Source of the DNA: Chara braunii
Lineage: Eukaryota; Streptophyta; Charophyceae; Charales; Characeae
Direction: 5' to 3'
Assembly: GCA_003427395.1 (NCBI GenBank)
Contig: BFEA01000181.1
Coordinates: 2,399,173-2,463,172 of the forward strand
Length of the DNA stretch: 64,000 nucleotides
The position numbers and the translations under genes were made by a program. Positions 46,394 through 56,842 of the stretch are shown piece after piece. The notes beneath the pieces were generated by a model. It worked only from the letters and a program-made list of their open reading frames with translations, did no database searches and was not told where the DNA came from. The stretch's first letter is position 1. Each line of letters starts with the position of its first letter.

Positions 46394-47673
46394 TTGAGTG
46401 CCCTTGACACTTGTCCACTAACGAGAGTGGATGGTTTGCAATTTGTCAGAGGCTCTAATCCCTCTAGTGGCATCAACAAATCTCTCACACAGCAACTTAA
46501 AAAATTCGTTCAGGGGGGTGATCATGGGATAGGCCACCATATCGTTTTTGCACTTAGCTGCGCGGGCGAGTGATCTGGCGAAGCTTGCTGCTTCGTAGAG
46601 CATGGAAGGCGATAAGAACTTGCTCCTCGGGCAAGAACTTCTGGAGGTGAACATAGGAGTTAATGTTCACCTTCCAATTGTCAAATTTTCCTCTTCTTCC
46701 CATTGTAGGAATCAGGGAACTTAACTATCAGGGAACTTGACTTTGACTGGGTTTACGCGGGCATACTTCCTCCGCCTTTCGAGCTGCCAGCTTGGCACCC
46801 TATATGGCGCTCGTGCGGAAACACTTTGTTTTCTACTCTCGCCTTCATTTTTGTGCATACTTGCATCATCATCTCGCTCGCGAACTCTCTAAAGCCCAAC
46901 CGTATAGACTGCAAGCTATGTCCTGGCCCCTAACAAACTGATACTGCTCTTGCTGTGCCTTTGCAAGGAGTTCTATATTCCTAGCCATGATCTCCATCTT
47001 CCCTTGCAAGTCTGCTTGCCCTTCCATATGTCTCCTCTGCTCCTCCACCATCTTCAACTCCTTCGCCATCTTATCCGCCGCCTCCATCCGTTGCCCCTTC
47101 TCCCTTGTGAGGCGGAATTTTTACTTCTTTTCGTCTTCTATAGTCTGGCGGCGTAGGGGGTATTCTTCTGCATCCAGCTCCTTCATCACCGCCTCCTGCT
47201 CTACTCTGGGGACGTATAACATCACTTCTTCATCTTCTCCCAGCGACAGATTGGCAACCCATTCCGACACCTTCTTCTCCATCCATTGGTCCTCTGGCTT
47301 CGTGTCACTTGACTCCCCTCTTTCTCTTTTGACCTTTCTTACCAGAGACATTTCTTCTTCAACCTCTTCTTGTTCTTCCACCGCCGTTAGCTTTTCTTCC
47401 TCTTGTTTTTTCAACCTCTCCATCTCTTCCTCCAACTGCTTCTTCTATCCCGCCTGCTCCTCCAATAAGGCCAACGTATTGGCCTGCTTCACCGATTCCC
47501 CCTTCTCCTTTTTGGCCTTCTGGTTGGCTAGAATCTTTGTTGCCTCCCTATACCACCCCTCGTCTCCACTCTACATGTAACGTGTTCCAGAAGCCTAACG
47601 GAAAAAGGAGACGCCAGAGGGTTCCCCAGAGGGAGAACCCCACGAGCAAGCCGTACATCGGATAGTCATCCAT
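46394..47673 (-). pseudogene. gag: B2 Gag, 5' part with a different N-terminus
   Basis: The ATG at 47673-47671 follows GTGCACATATCACC, the same context as in B1, but the protein then reads MDDYPMYGLLVG and a Trp-rich hydrophobic segment with WRLLFPLGFWNTL, instead of the RSGK..PY start of B1 and E4, up to a stop near 47547. Downstream are the coiled coil (47435-47121; EEMERLKKQEEEK, VSEWVANLSLGEDEE), a second helix (46869-47087) and the capsid block AASFARSLARAAKCKNDMVA, RASDKLQTIHSR, which runs into the E3 junction. Multiple frameshifts. Confidence 0.85.
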
Positions 47674-48258
47674 GGTGATATGTGCACAGCAAAAGACTGT
47701 CCCACTCCTCACCGCTTAGACCTACCCACTAACTGACATTTGACTCTCTAAGGACTACAGAATCCCTTTGGGGACCCTATCAACTATGGTCTTTAGCCTA
47801 GACCTATTGCTAAAGCTGTCACTACAGGACTTTACTGCTGATCAAGAGGCATTTAAGGAGATCCCCCATAACTCCTCAGGAATTCTTTAACGTCGCAAAC
47901 AGGACGATGCGATCAGCAAGTCCTCTCAAGACTTAGACAACTGGCTGTGCAGCCCACAACTCGGATTTTGGGCCAACCATGCCACAGTGAGCAGCCCGCC
48001 GGTCAGTACCGGTCCTTGGGAGGGTTAGTCTTCGGGACGTGTCAGTTGTCAGAAATGGGCAGCAGCCCTACTCAGCCCGTGTGGGTTTGGTCAGCACAAC
48101 TCTACGACCTCATACACGGAGTTCCTATCACCTGGACAGAAGAGACTCAATGCAGAAAGAAGAGATAGACAGACTCAGCAAGTACCATGGGGTGAGTGCA
48201 CATCCATAGGGCGAGGGGAAAGGTTGAAGGCTTGGCGAGATTATACCAACTCCAGCTT

Positions 48259-48470
48259 GGTCAAATTCGTGGTCAACAGCTCCTGTCAACACTGGTCAAC
48301 GTTGGTCAACACCCCGCTCAACTCCTTGGTCAACGCTGGTCAACACTTCGGTCAACGCCCAGATCAACCCTGGTCAACCCTGGTCAACGCCTTGGTCAAC
48401 ACCTTGGTCAACCCTGGTCAACACCACGGTCAACTCCCCGGTCAACGCCTTTGTCAATGCTCAACTCGGC
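48259..48470 (-). promoter_or_regulatory. TTGACC (W-box core) array in B2 leader
   Basis: About seventeen GGTCAAC-type units (TTGACC in element sense) with 10-13-base spacing, the longest of the three arrays. It starts at the same AGCTTGGTCAA edge as B1. Confidence 0.6.
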
Positions 48471-48723
48471 CATGGCTGCCGACCCTTTCTCCCTCACCAA
48501 CCTTCGGTTCCCTCCTTCTCTCTCCATCTTTCCTCCTCCTTTCACCCCGGCTATGGCTTCTCTCTCCTCCTTTGTCCATTCTTCTTCCTCTTCAGCTATG
48601 GTTTCTCTCTCCTCCCTTTGTTTCTTCTTTCTCCTCCTCGGCTATGGTTTCTCTCTCCGTGTCCAAGCTCGGCGGCTATGGCCGCCACCTCCTTCCTTGG
48701 ACCGCACAACCAATCTTGTATCG

Positions 48724-48726
<3 letters not shown>

Positions 48727-48776
<50 letters not shown>

Positions 48777-48777
48777 N

Positions 48778-48857
<80 letters not shown>
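48727..48857. repeat. (CT)n microsatellite
   Basis: About 130 bases of uninterrupted CT apart from N at 48777. Its length is probably collapsed or uncertain in the assembly. Confidence 0.95.
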
Positions 48858-48861
<4 letters not shown>

Positions 48862-49065
48862 TCGTTGTCGTCCTCTGTGCAGGTGTGCGACGTCTTCCTT
48901 CAGTGCCGCAGCTATGGCGGACCCTTCTTCCTCGTTGGCGCGGCTGCTGCTATGGCGCCCAAACGGCGCTGCTTCTCTCTGCACTATGACGCACTGCTGA
49001 CGTGGCGCCGGACTGGCGCCTCTTCTTCCTCGTTACGACGATGGCGCGCGGAACAGCGGGAACCT

Positions 49066-49077
49066 GCTCTTATACCA
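49066..49077 (-). other. Primer binding site of B2, decayed
   Basis: The minus strand reads TGGTATAAGAGC, two changes from the E4 site, one base from the LTR edge. Confidence 0.75.
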
Positions 49078-49078
49078 A

Positions 49079-50043
49079 TGCAATCAGGCCCGTCTTCTTC
49101 CTTAGTCTGCGTGCATGCAAAGAGGTGGCAAATCAAACTGGCACAAGCTCAGAGATATCAAGGACGAGAAGACAGTTCAGATGCAAACTTGTTTCAAATT
49201 AGCTATTGCGCCTGAGCGCCTTCACATCACCCTTCCGACCCTGTATTCACAGCAACTGTTCACACACACTCTACTCCGGATCTCCCTGGATGTCCCGCGC
49301 ACTCTCACTCTGTACCCCCCACACACACACATGCGCTACTAACTGACGCTAACTATGGCAGCTATGGCTGCCTTCCACCAACTAACTACAAGCAGCGATG
49401 GCCGCTCCATCTCCTTCGCAGCCCATTTCGACTTCGGGCATCTGCGACCACCTCGCACAAGACGCTTGGGCAGCGCTTCCGCATGGCTCATGCAGAAAAT
49501 GAATGAATGGCTGGACGCTGCCTCTTGATTTATACTTCTGTTGGTCGCTGGTCTGCTCTTCTCCACCGGGCCCACGGTGCACACAGTGCCACATGGTACT
49601 TGCTGACTTGACAAAGTGAGACTGGGACTGGGTACCGCTGACTTGACAAAGTGAGACTGGGACTGGGTACCGCTGACTAAGCAAAGTTGGACTACCCACT
49701 CGCCCACTTGCCCCTGGTCTAACGTGAGCAACGCTCGAAAGGCCACTTCCGGACCTCCCGGAAGTCTGTAGACTTGGCGATTCGAAACTGTAGCAGCTAC
49801 GACTTTGACCTTTCAGAATTGCTACAGCTATGACCCGTATACAGCTGTGGCCCCTACTCAACACAGACCTACGGATCGAAACCCGACAACTACATCAACC
49901 TACGACAGACATCAGTCAACTACCAAGACACAGGTTGCGGGTTCAAACACACAGGTTGACTTGATACTGTACACGGGTGAGAACAGGGCTAGGGATCGAG
50001 CCCTGGGATCCACATCTGCTACTGCAAAGGTGGAAACCGTTCA
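49079..50043 (-). repeat. 5' LTR of B2
   Basis: 965 bp, TG...CA, with a single TATA box (49534-49528). A 35-bp tandem duplication (GCTGACTTGACAAAGTGAGA type, starting near 49602 and 49637) is absent from the 3' LTR. The right end lacks one T (CCGTTCA instead of CCGTTTCA). Confidence 0.9.
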
Positions 50044-51157
50044 GGTGGATTCAGTCTCATTGTGCACGTTTGGAGAGTAGTGCAGTGAGGCCTGTGTACG
50101 TTGTTAAAAAAAAAGGAAACTCTTCATCTACTCTTAGTCCTCGCCCGTGTGACAACCCACGCTTGCCCAGAGGGTGGAGTGTCAGGGCTGCGACTTCGTC
50201 CTTTCTGGGCGAAGTCTGCCCTTGTGACCCAAGGACCAAAAGTCCCAAATAGATACCCAAATGCCTCAAAATTTTGAGACTTTCAGTCTTGTGAGTATGC
50301 CCTCAGTTTGGGCGCCAGTTCCTCAGTTTTGGGCGCCAGTTTCAGGATCCCACATCTGAGTTTGGGCACCAGTTCCTCAGTCTGGGTGCCAGGTTTGGAT
50401 TCAGTTTGGGCTCCAGACTTGCACTCTTTTGGCCTAGTGATGTATATAGCTGGGCCAGACTCATTCTAGGCACACAGAGTCAGTGGTTGAGGTCTTACGC
50501 TGTACTGGGAAGCGCTGCGTCAGCTACAGGAGTAGGCAGAATAATTGCGTCAGAGCTTGGGGACAGAGGCCAGGCAATGGGCGACGTACCTGCAGACTTA
50601 CCTGGTGCCATAGCTCCTGATTGTCTTTGGGCGTATTCCACCTGCATCGCAGCTCCAAGGAGACACCTTTATGCTGTTTGGTATCCTGGCTCCACCTTTA
50701 TGAGACTGCGAGAGGATTCTTCTTCTTCGTCGTCTCCCTTCACCTTCATTCCTCCTCCCTCCGTCTGATTCGTCTTCTTCTATGAGAGAGAGGAGAGAGA
50801 TTTCAAGAGTTGAGACTTGGTGACATTGGCTTCAGACCGACATTTGGACAGAGGCATTGGGGGATTAGTAGAGGATTATTTTTGGAGACTTCATGAGTGA
50901 CATTTGAGTTGATGACATCTCCATCTTTCCTCCCCCGTTGTCTCTTCCTCCTCCTCCTCATCTGTGGATGATTTTCTGGCACGACGCTCTCATCTGTGTG
51001 CGCCATGCCTTCTCACCTTGGTTGATTGTGACGAGTGTGTTGCAGTCAGTCTGAGTCAGTCTGAGTCAGATTGTGGTAATACCAGTCTTCCGCTGTGCTA
51101 TCATCTCTTTGGGTCGGTTCTTGGTTCTGATCTTTGCCATATAGGCATGTGACACTT

Positions 51158-51169
51158 TGGTATCGGAGC
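51158..51169 (+). other. Primer binding site of family-C element
   Basis: TGGTATCGGAGC, three bases after the LTR end at 51154. It shows that the family-C element ran to the right on the plus strand. Confidence 0.8.
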
Positions 51170-51899
51170 AGACCTCAAGACGAGTGTCTGCTCATTAAGA
51201 TTGTCATCTCGATCTCAAACAGTTATTGTTTGGTTAGTTGATTGGATTTTGATTGATGGGTTAGTTGGTGGACGAGTAATTCGTTAATCAATTTCCGTAT
51301 TAATTATGCTGCATCCACGCCAGTTAGTACTAATTAGTAATCAATGCTAACCTACACTAGGTGCTAACGGAATGGTTAAGTGCCAATCAGGGTTAAGCTG
51401 TGCTGGTTCGTAGTTAGCACTAATGAGGGATAGGCAGCCCTAACTAGTGTTCTGTGCTAATCCAGGTCCGGTGATTAACTAATTAGGCACTAAGGTCAAG
51501 TTGCACAGAGGGTTAGGCGCTAGTTAATTAGGGTAACTAACGTGCACCCGCAGCACCTAGTTTAATTTCCGCAATTGGGGTTAATTAAGAGGTGAAACGT
51601 GATTTTCAACTTTGCAGCCAAAGAGGTAAAACGCGATTTTGACCTTAATTAACACCCTGATTGAGGGATTAACTTTGCACCCTAACCTAACTAGTAGCAG
51701 AGGTCAACACCTAGTTACCTACCGCATGAACCTAACTCCCGGTTAATTCAGAAGCTTGCCCTGCACACCTGCAGTCAACTGCAACAACACCTAATTACCT
51801 GCCGCATGAACCTAACTCCCAGTTAATTCCGGAGCTTGCCCTGCACAACTGCAGTCAACTGGAACTTTGTTCGTTTTTTTTTTGATTGCTTTATCAATT
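51170..51899 (+). other. Leader of the family-C element, no coding seen
   Basis: TTAATTA/CTAAC-rich sequence with many short TAGTTA and GTTAATT motifs. GAGGTGAAACGYGATTTT occurs near 51581, with a GTAAAACGCGATTTT relative near 51625. An 80-bp tandem duplication (ACCGCATGAACCTAACTCCC near 51721 and 51801) is present. The element is cut off by the family-A LTR at 51900. Confidence 0.55.
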
Positions 51900-52880
51900 T
51901 GCAAGGAAAATGAGCAATAGCCAAATGAGTCAAATGACAGAATTCCAGATTGCAAAATCGCACTGAAAGCCAGATAGTCGAAAACTGACCGGAAAGCAGA
52001 AATGCACTGATGTCACAGTGAATGAGAACCAGAGCAGCGAACTCAATTGTCAATGAAAGCATACTCTCGCCACCGCCAACAATGCAATCGAAGCTCTTCC
52101 TCCTTTTAAGTGCTCAGCGCCCAGACTACGATCCTGCAGCTACTCTGCTAGCCTACAAAATGACGAAGCAATCAGTTGACGTTGGCAGCAGCAGCCGAAG
52201 TACATGCAGATGTTGACCATGCAGACCTCCGCCAAGACCAGGTACGAACCCTCACATCACTCTCCACTCGCCATCTCCCTGCTCACCCTCAACTTCTCCC
52301 CCATGCTCCTCTCTCACCAAGGACCACCGCCTAACCCCGCTGACCATCTAAGCCCAAGTCCGTCGGGCCTGGGCTATGGTGCTGCCTGCTTGCAGCGCCC
52401 TCACTTGTGACCACGCTCGCCCTCCAGCACCCAGCAGTCAGCTAGCAGGCGAGCGCCACCGCTCCAGCAGCGCTGCCACTCGTACTGGCAAATGCGCGAA
52501 TGCTCATGCTCGGCCAGCCACTTTGCTATGTGCGAAGTGGTCTGGCTTGTTGGGTGCCTGGCCGGCCTCGCATGTGCCCAGACAGTGGCCTGGGACCGAA
52601 TTGGTTAGGCGTGCCCAACCACCCAGGCGCATACGTGTGGTGTTCCCTGCTTCCCTTCTGTTATGGAAGAGCCTAGAAGGCTCACGAATATTTCTGATTC
52701 TCACGAGCAGGGCAGATGTAACCAACTCGTGCGTGTCTGGCGCCCACCAGTGCTTCGCAAAATTGACAAATTCAGGCCTCGTTGAGATTCGGAGGGCGCC
52801 TTCACTCAGGGCAGCCCAGATGTTTGCAGCGGGACCCTACGCGGGCATGCCGTCACACTCTACTACTTCGATTGTCCTCT
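51900..52880 (-). repeat. LTR, family A, copy 3
   Basis: It aligns with copies 1 and 2 from TGCAAGGAAAATGAG through ACTCTCGCCACCGCCAACA, GACCAGGTACGAACCCTCAC, GGCCTGGGCTATGG and a decayed hairpin (about 52793). The right end is not clear because the CCTCACA terminus is lost, so 52880 is approximate. Orientation follows copy 1. Confidence 0.65.
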
Positions 52881-53413
52881 GAGAAGTCATTAATCAGCTG
52901 CTTCCCTTTCAAAGCTCTTTCATAACTTGAGAGAACCTCCGGAGCAATCTTCACGAGTAACTGTTCTTCTCTTGTGAACTACTGGTCTTCTTTCGGCCAA
53001 TATGATGTCTGAAATGCACTCTGTAGAGTCTGTACTGCATCTGCGGTTTCAGAGGGCGTCCCGGGCCTGGAGGCTTGGACACAAGCATCAGCTTGTGCTC
53101 AATGACATCGTCAATGTCCACGTGTCCGTCCATGGTTGGGGGCAGCATATATCTTCTCGAGGGAAACCTGTCTGTCTCACCAAAAGGAGCAAGCTTGGAG
53201 GCATGGAAAACGGAGTGCGTACGTAGGTGACCAGGGATATGAATGACATACGAAGGACCATCCAGTTGATCTCCCACTATGTCCAGACCTCCCCAGGGTC
53301 CGAAGTTCTGTGGCATGAGTTTTCTAGATATTCCCAGTTCCTGTCCCAGTTCAGATGATTTAACCCATACCCTTTCCCCGAATTGGAATTCAGATGGCCT
53401 CTATGTTCTTAGA
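52881..53413 (-). pseudogene. E7 integrase C-terminal part
   Basis: The third piece of a minus-strand integrase from another Ty3/gypsy family, split by two insertions. From about 53400: RPSEFQFGERVWVKSSELGQ, then LMPQNFGPWGGLDIVGDQLD, GPSYVIHIPGHLRTHSVFHA, SRRYMLPPTMDGHVDIDD and a tail QYRLYRVHFRHH. This is the linker and the GPW-type C-terminal domain that follows the DDE core. It is joined to 54645-54688 and 63510-64000. Confidence 0.8.
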
Positions 53414-54644
53414 TGTTACCATAGCCTCTTGTGTAAGGACCTGCCAAACACGGGCTGAGACACTTAGCTGATTTCTGACTTTTGGCAATGGAATAAATGC
53501 CTTGCTAGGATTCTGGCTTGCTGCTGAGTTTTCTAAGTCTGTGTGTGTGCATGCTTGCTGGTCTGCGGGCCTGTCTGAATGCTTGTTGGCTTGAGTGTGT
53601 GTGTGACCCGCAAGGGCACTTGTTCGTTCGGGAGGCCCGAAGGGCCGGTACTTACCTCTGGCTGTGACTTGAGGGTTCCAGCGGGGAACAAATGGCGGAA
53701 GTAGGCCCGCGGGACTTAGAGCCGTGGGGAAAAACACTCAAGTAGCAGGTAGGCTGGTACCACACCAAGTAGCGGTAGATGTGTCGGCTACTCCAGGTGG
53801 AGCAGAAGAAGACAAGAGAGATATTTTTAGAGGCCCAGTGGTTGTGGGCTAGGTCTAGGCGGGTACCAGTCAAGTAGTCTGAGTCTACGCCCTGTACGAG
53901 CAATGTCTGCAATGATCCGACAGGGAGGAGGTGCTGGTTGCTTTCAGGCCGCGGGGCCACCCAAGACGCAAGTAGACCGCCATATCTGGAGCGCTGGAGG
54001 AGCAGCCTAGTGTGCAGCGCTGTGCTGGGAAGAAGGGCACCCAGCTCCCCACGTTGGCTATGGTGGAGGAGCTCGGGCAGGAGGAGGAAGACGAAGGGAC
54101 TAGCAGAGGGGAGCGCTAGGGGTTTTACCTGGCTATGGTGGACGCCATCTTCAGCACCTTGGTGGGCACTGAATCTGGAAGACCCCCATTTGGGGTAGAG
54201 CGGCATCAAGAAGCTGCAAGGCAGAGTCAGGCATGGTGACCTCAGGAGTAGCAGCCATAGCTGCTTTGTATTGTCTTTCACACGTCAGGGCAAGGCCCTA
54301 GTAGTCCGCCATAGCCTCAGCCTTCATGAAGAGGAAGGAGAAGGGCGGTCATGGCTATGGTGGACCTCATGTTGTGCCTGCAGTAGAAGAGGGATTCGGA
54401 GATTAATTCTGGTCAGGCCATTCATCATCATTATTATAATTTATTGTTCGAATAAAGAGGGGAGGAGAAAAGGAGGAGGAGATTGGTCGGCGAGAGGAAA
54501 CGGAATTACAATTGGTCTTCGTTGGTGTACATCTTCTTCTTCGCTTTCTTTCCCTATCTCTCCTCTCAAGTTCATTCATTTCTTTTTGCAATCGGACAGC
54601 ATTGTGCTTTCTCATGAATTTGTAAATTGGCCAGGATTGTAACA
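53414..54644. repeat. Solo LTR (family D) inside E7
   Basis: 1231 bp with matching ends TGTTAC...GTAACA, interrupting E7 between KAQ and RPSEF. Flanks CTTAGA (left) and CTTGAG (right) could be a decayed target duplication. It carries three GGCTATGGTGG motifs (about 54056, 54132, 54352) and three CCATAGC motifs, so its orientation is not settled. A minus-strand frame of about 210 codons (54281-53652) is Leu/Ser-rich with no recognisable domain and is not called. No partner LTR is in the window. Confidence 0.6.
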
Positions 54645-54688
54645 CTTGAGCTTTCCTAATTTGTTCTACGGTCTGCTGCAGCAACTTA
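54645..54688 (-). pseudogene. E7 integrase fragment between two insertions
   Basis: Fourteen codons (LLQQTVEQIRKAQ and neighbours) that continue the frame broken at 63513. The CTTA at 54685-54688 is one copy of the E4 target duplication. Confidence 0.8.
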
Positions 54689-55693
54689 TGAAACGGTTTT
54701 CACCTGTCTGCAGTCGCAGATGCGGGCCCTAGAATTCGATTCCCAGACCTCAATTTGCCCATGTACAGTATCGAGTCGACACCCGAGTGTTTGAACCCGT
54801 GATCTGTGTTTTGGCAGTATTTGTCGTCTGTCCTAGGTCTGTGTAGTGGTAGGGGTTCGATTTGTAGGCCTGTGGATTAGGAGTCACAGCTTTGTAGAGG
54901 TCGTAGCTGTAGGTATTCGGAAAGGTCAAGGTCGTAGCTGCTACAGTCCTGAAAGGTCAAGATCATAGCTGCTACAGTACCCGAAAGGCCAAGTCCACAG
55001 CCTTCCGGAAGGTCCGGAAGTGGCCTTTCGAAGTGTCTCGCATTTAGTCAGAGGCAAGTGGGCAAGTGGTGAGCCTTTAGTCAGGGGCAAGTGGGCAAGT
55101 GGTGAGCCAACTGCGTTACGTCGGCAGTTGCATCAAGTTGGCAGTGCAATCCCATGCAGTCAGCGGCACCGGTCCCAGTCAGTCAGAGTCCAGTCAAGCA
55201 AGTACCGTGTGGGACTGTGTGGACCAACGGGGGAAAGGGGCAGACCAACGAGTTACAGAAGTATAAATCAAGAGGCAGCGCCCAGCCATTCATCCATTCG
55301 CTGCGTAAGCCATGCGGAAGCGCTGTTACAGCGCCTTGTGCGAAGGTGGTCTGCAGGTTGCCCGAAGTTGAAGTGGGTCGAAGAGAGAGTGTAGCCATAG
55401 CCAGTAGTGTTAGTGCGGCCGTAGCCGCTGGAGGAGGAAGTGAGATTAAGTGTGTGTGTGTGGTGGTATTCAGGGTGATCCAGAGTGAGCGTGTGTGAAC
55501 AGTGGGGTTGGACACAGTGATGAAGGTTGGGATGTTCAGGCGCTGATGCGCCATAGCCTGTTGAAGAGAACTTGCAGTTGAACTGTGTTCTTGATTTCCA
55601 TATCTCTAAGCTTTGAGTGGGCGCCCTGCGCCCGTGTGAATCTCCACCTGTTTGCACGTGTGCGAAGTGGGAAAGAAAGCGAGTCTGATTGCA
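54689..55693 (+). repeat. 5' LTR of E4
   Basis: 1005 bp, TGAAACGG...GATTGCA. The TATA box is TATAAAT at 55262-55268, followed by CAAGAGGCAGCG. Upstream are repeated GAAAGGTCAAGGTCGTAGCT units (about 54918-54990) and a duplicated GGGCAAGTGGTGAGCC (about 55060-55108), a relative of the 28-bp repeat in B1. Confidence 0.92.
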
Positions 55694-55694
55694 T

Positions 55695-55706
55695 TGGTAT
55701 CGGAGC
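55695..55706 (+). other. Primer binding site of E4
   Basis: TGGTATCGGAGC one base after the LTR, the plant initiator-tRNA-Met type site (the usual plant form differs by one base, A for the first G of CGG). Confidence 0.9.
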
Positions 55707-55853
55707 TGGTTCCCGTTACCGCACGCGCCATCGCCGTTGCCAGCACGGAAGAAGACGTGCGCCAGTGGGCGCCATAGCTGAGGTGCACCGAAGCAAGAAG
55801 AATCCTCCATAGCTCTGTTGCGGAGTGAGGTGCCGTGTACCTGCATAGAGGAC

Positions 55854-55898
<45 letters not shown>

Positions 55899-56842
55899 CG
55901 ATACAAGATTGTTGTGCGGTCCAAAGGAGAAAAGCGGCCATAGCCGCAGAGCTCGGACATGGGGTTACAACGAAGGAGAGAGAAAGGTGAAGTGAAGAAG
56001 GAGGTCGAGACGACGAAGAAGAAAGAAGACATAGCCGGGGTGAAGCGAGGTAAAGAAGGAAGGAGGAAGGAAGGAGGATAAGGAGGTTGGCGAGGAAGAA
56101 AAGGTGCCGGCAGCCATAGCCAAATTCAGGGTTGACCAAGGTGTTGCTCGAAGAGTTGACCAACGTTGACCAAGATTCTGACCGGAGAGTTGACCGGCGG
56201 GTTGACTAGCGTTGATCAAGGTGTTGATCGGCGAGTTGACCAAGGGTTGACCAGTGTTGACCGGGGCTTCTGAACATGAAATTGACCAAGCTGGAGTTGG
56301 TATAATCTCGCCAAGACCGGGGCTAAAGGCTGTGTCTGACGACTTGACTGACCCGGAGGACACGAACCCTCCCAAGGACCGGCACAGACCGGCGGGCTGC
56401 TCGGTGTGGCACCGTAGGCCCAAAATCCAAGATGTGGGCTGCACAACCAGCTGTCTAAGTCTTGAGAGGACTTGCCGATGGCGTTGTCCTGTTTGCGATG
56501 TAGAATAGTTCCTGAGGAGTTACCGGGGATCTCCTTAAATGCCTCCTGATCAACAGTAAGTCCTGTAGTGACAACTTGAAGTAGGTCTAGGCTAGTGACC
56601 CTAGTTGGCAGGGTTTGAACCGGAGAGAAAGCCAGGTGGGATTGACCGCAGGGGCTGGGAATCTGGGTCTGGATTGTAAAGGACAGTGGTGGCGAAAGCT
56701 TCCGTCGGTCGTGGTAACTTGGCTGGATTGGAGGGTAAGGCTTTGTGGTCCTTAGAGAGTCAGTAGGTAAGTTGAGTCAGCTAGGGGGTGGAAGTCTAAT
56801 TGGTGAGGAGTGGAACTAACACTCGGTTGTGCATCTTTCACC
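55707..56842 (+). other. 5' leader of E4
   Basis: 1.1 kb. It holds a GA microsatellite (about 55864-55894) followed by GAGCGATACAAGATTG, several CCATAGC motifs (about 55780, 55806, 55937, 56113), the TTGACC array (56131-56292), and the GGGGATCTCCTTAAATGCC block near 56526 shared with B1 and B2. No conserved coding. Confidence 0.75.
56131..56292 (+). promoter_or_regulatory. TTGACC (W-box core) array in E4 leader
   Basis: About eleven GTTGACC-type units, here in direct sense, ending at TTGACCAAGCTGGAGTTGGT, the mirror of the AGCTTGGTCAA edge in B1 and B2. Confidence 0.6.

Larger units (their letters stand above)
47674..49065 (-). other. 5' leader of B2
   Basis: 1.4 kb with the same blocks as the B1 and E4 leaders: the GCATTTAAGGAGATCCCC block (about 47849), TTGACC array (48259-48470), GA microsatellite (CT on plus, 48727-48857, one ambiguous base at 48777) beside GTATCGCTC, and repeated GCTATGG motifs at about 48551, 48596, 48641, 48674, 48911 and 48948. 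Poly-Ser/Leu frames over the microsatellite are not genes. Confidence 0.75.
36020..50043 (-). mobile_element. B2, Ty3/gypsy LTR retrotransposon interrupted by E3
   Basis: Same family and order as B1: 3' LTR (36020-36978), integrase, RNase H, RT, protease, gag, leader, PBS, 5' LTR (49079-50043). It is flanked exactly by GGTG (36016-36019 and 50044-50047) with no longer match possible, which fixes the target duplication at 4 bp. Its 14.0 kb shrinks to about 9.1 kb when E3 (41497-46393) is removed, the size of B1. Confidence 0.9.
35511..51154 (+). repeat. LTR, family C, copy 2 (5' LTR), split by element B2
   Basis: The left part 35511-36019 opens TGTGGTATGCACCACACGGG, resembling the start of copy 1. 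The right part 50048-51154 holds five or so GTTTGGGCGCCAGTTCCTCA-like U3 units (50286-50415), a GTATATA box (about 50443), and the ending GGTTCTTGGTTCTGATC ... GCATGTGACA shared with copy 1. A primer binding site follows at 51158. An ACCCAAATGCCTCAAA block occurs in both parts (about 35830 and 50244), so U3 has a long internal duplication. An alternative left edge is TGTGAC at 50148. Confidence 0.6.

Noticed and set aside
50148-51154. Separate LTR with TGTGAC...GTGACA ends
   Set aside because: The ends match, but the CCACACGGG start and ACCCAAATGCCTCAAA block left of B2 (35511-35900) indicate that the LTR begins there. Kept only as an alternative edge.
53652-54281. A 210-codon minus-strand gene
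   Set aside because: It lies wholly within the TGTTAC...GTAACA repeat, is Leu/Ser-rich, has no domain, and overlaps plus-strand GGCTATGG motifs; most likely chance.
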